A stretch of DNA of 7,249 bases from assembly GCA_002695115.1 (NCBI GenBank), contig NZOA01000016.1, forward strand, positions 15,286 through 22,534, written 5' to 3'. Each line of letters opens with the position of its first letter. The first letter of the stretch is position 1. This DNA comes from Planctomycetota bacterium. GTDB lineage: Bacteria > Planctomycetota > UBA8108. The translations under genes and the position numbers were made by a program. Below the pieces are notes generated by a model. The model searched no databases, was not told the origin of the DNA, and saw only the letters and a list, made by a program, of their open reading frames with translations. Positions 7,092-7,249 of this stretch are shown one piece after another.

Positions 7092-7249
7092 CTTCTTTCA
7101 CGCTGAGCCTCTTGTGAAACCAATCCATGTTCTGAAAAGATGTCCCCCTGGCTGAGTGAGGTCTTTGTGACCTGGTCAAGCTCTCCATCTTGCGTAAAAC
7201 TTTCCGCGATATTGGTGAATGCTGGCGCTATACCGGGACTCTGCGCTGC
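7092..7249. other. Region after the last sulfatase with no supported gene
   Basis: These 158 bases look richer in A and T than the genes before them and contain only short open frames. A 5-base stem (AGGTC 7159-7163, GACCT 7169-7173) is not followed by a T-run, so no Rho-independent terminator can be called. A frame from ATG 7219 runs open to the window edge, but it has only 10 codons and no clear Shine-Dalgarno. This is probably the 3' flank of the operon. Confidence 0.6.

Noticed and set aside
7159..7173. AGGTC-TTTGT-GACCT hairpin as operon terminator
   Set aside because: The stem is only 5 base pairs and no T-run follows, so it does not meet the pattern of an intrinsic terminator.
7219..7249. 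Start of a further gene at the window edge
   Set aside because: Only 10 codons are visible, with no clear Shine-Dalgarno and no recognisable motif.

Overview
The window is a compact, one-directional (+ strand) gene cluster for sulfated-glycan metabolism. It holds five genes: the 3' end of a sulfatase fused to two EF-hands, a Tat-exported Gfo/Idh/MocA oxidoreductase, an exported FAD-dependent oxidoreductase with a C-terminal golvesin/xanthan-lyase-type domain, and two further complete sulfatases of different types. High GC, sulfatases with signal peptides, an EF-hand tail on a sulfatase and a Tat-type Gfo/Idh/MocA protein with the [14 protein letters not shown] segment together suggest a Planctomycetota or Verrucomicrobiota-type organism (PVC group). 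This is inferred from family resemblance; the phylum cannot be fixed from the sequence alone.

Layout: 1-663 sulfatase C-terminus plus EF-hand pair, with its catalytic N-terminal half outside the window; 676-2019 Gfo/Idh/MocA protein, 12 bases downstream, with its Shine-Dalgarno overlapping the previous stop codon; 2020-2077 short gap with small inverted repeats; 2078-4171 FAD-dependent oxidoreductase; 4168-5727 sulfatase resembling the heparan N-sulfatase type, overlapping its predecessor by 4 bases (ATGA); 5724-7091 arylsulfatase-type sulfatase, again with a 4-base ATGA overlap; 7092-7249 a 158-base tail in which I see no supported gene. No RNA gene, mobile element, CRISPR array or large repeat is visible. 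No promoter is visible, so the transcript probably starts upstream of base 1.

How the genes may work together: the two complete sulfatases have the Cys-x-Pro-Ser-Arg formylglycine motif and Sec-type signal peptides, so they should remove sulfate esters or N-sulfate groups from a glycan outside the cytoplasm. The two redox proteins also look exported and are plausibly used on the exposed sugar, but their substrates are not known. No glycoside hydrolase, polysaccharide lyase, transporter or sulfatase-maturing enzyme lies in the window. The arrangement is recognisable as a sulfatase-rich catabolic cluster. The least understood parts are the pairing of two exported oxidoreductases with sulfatases and the FAD enzyme with its golvesin-like module.
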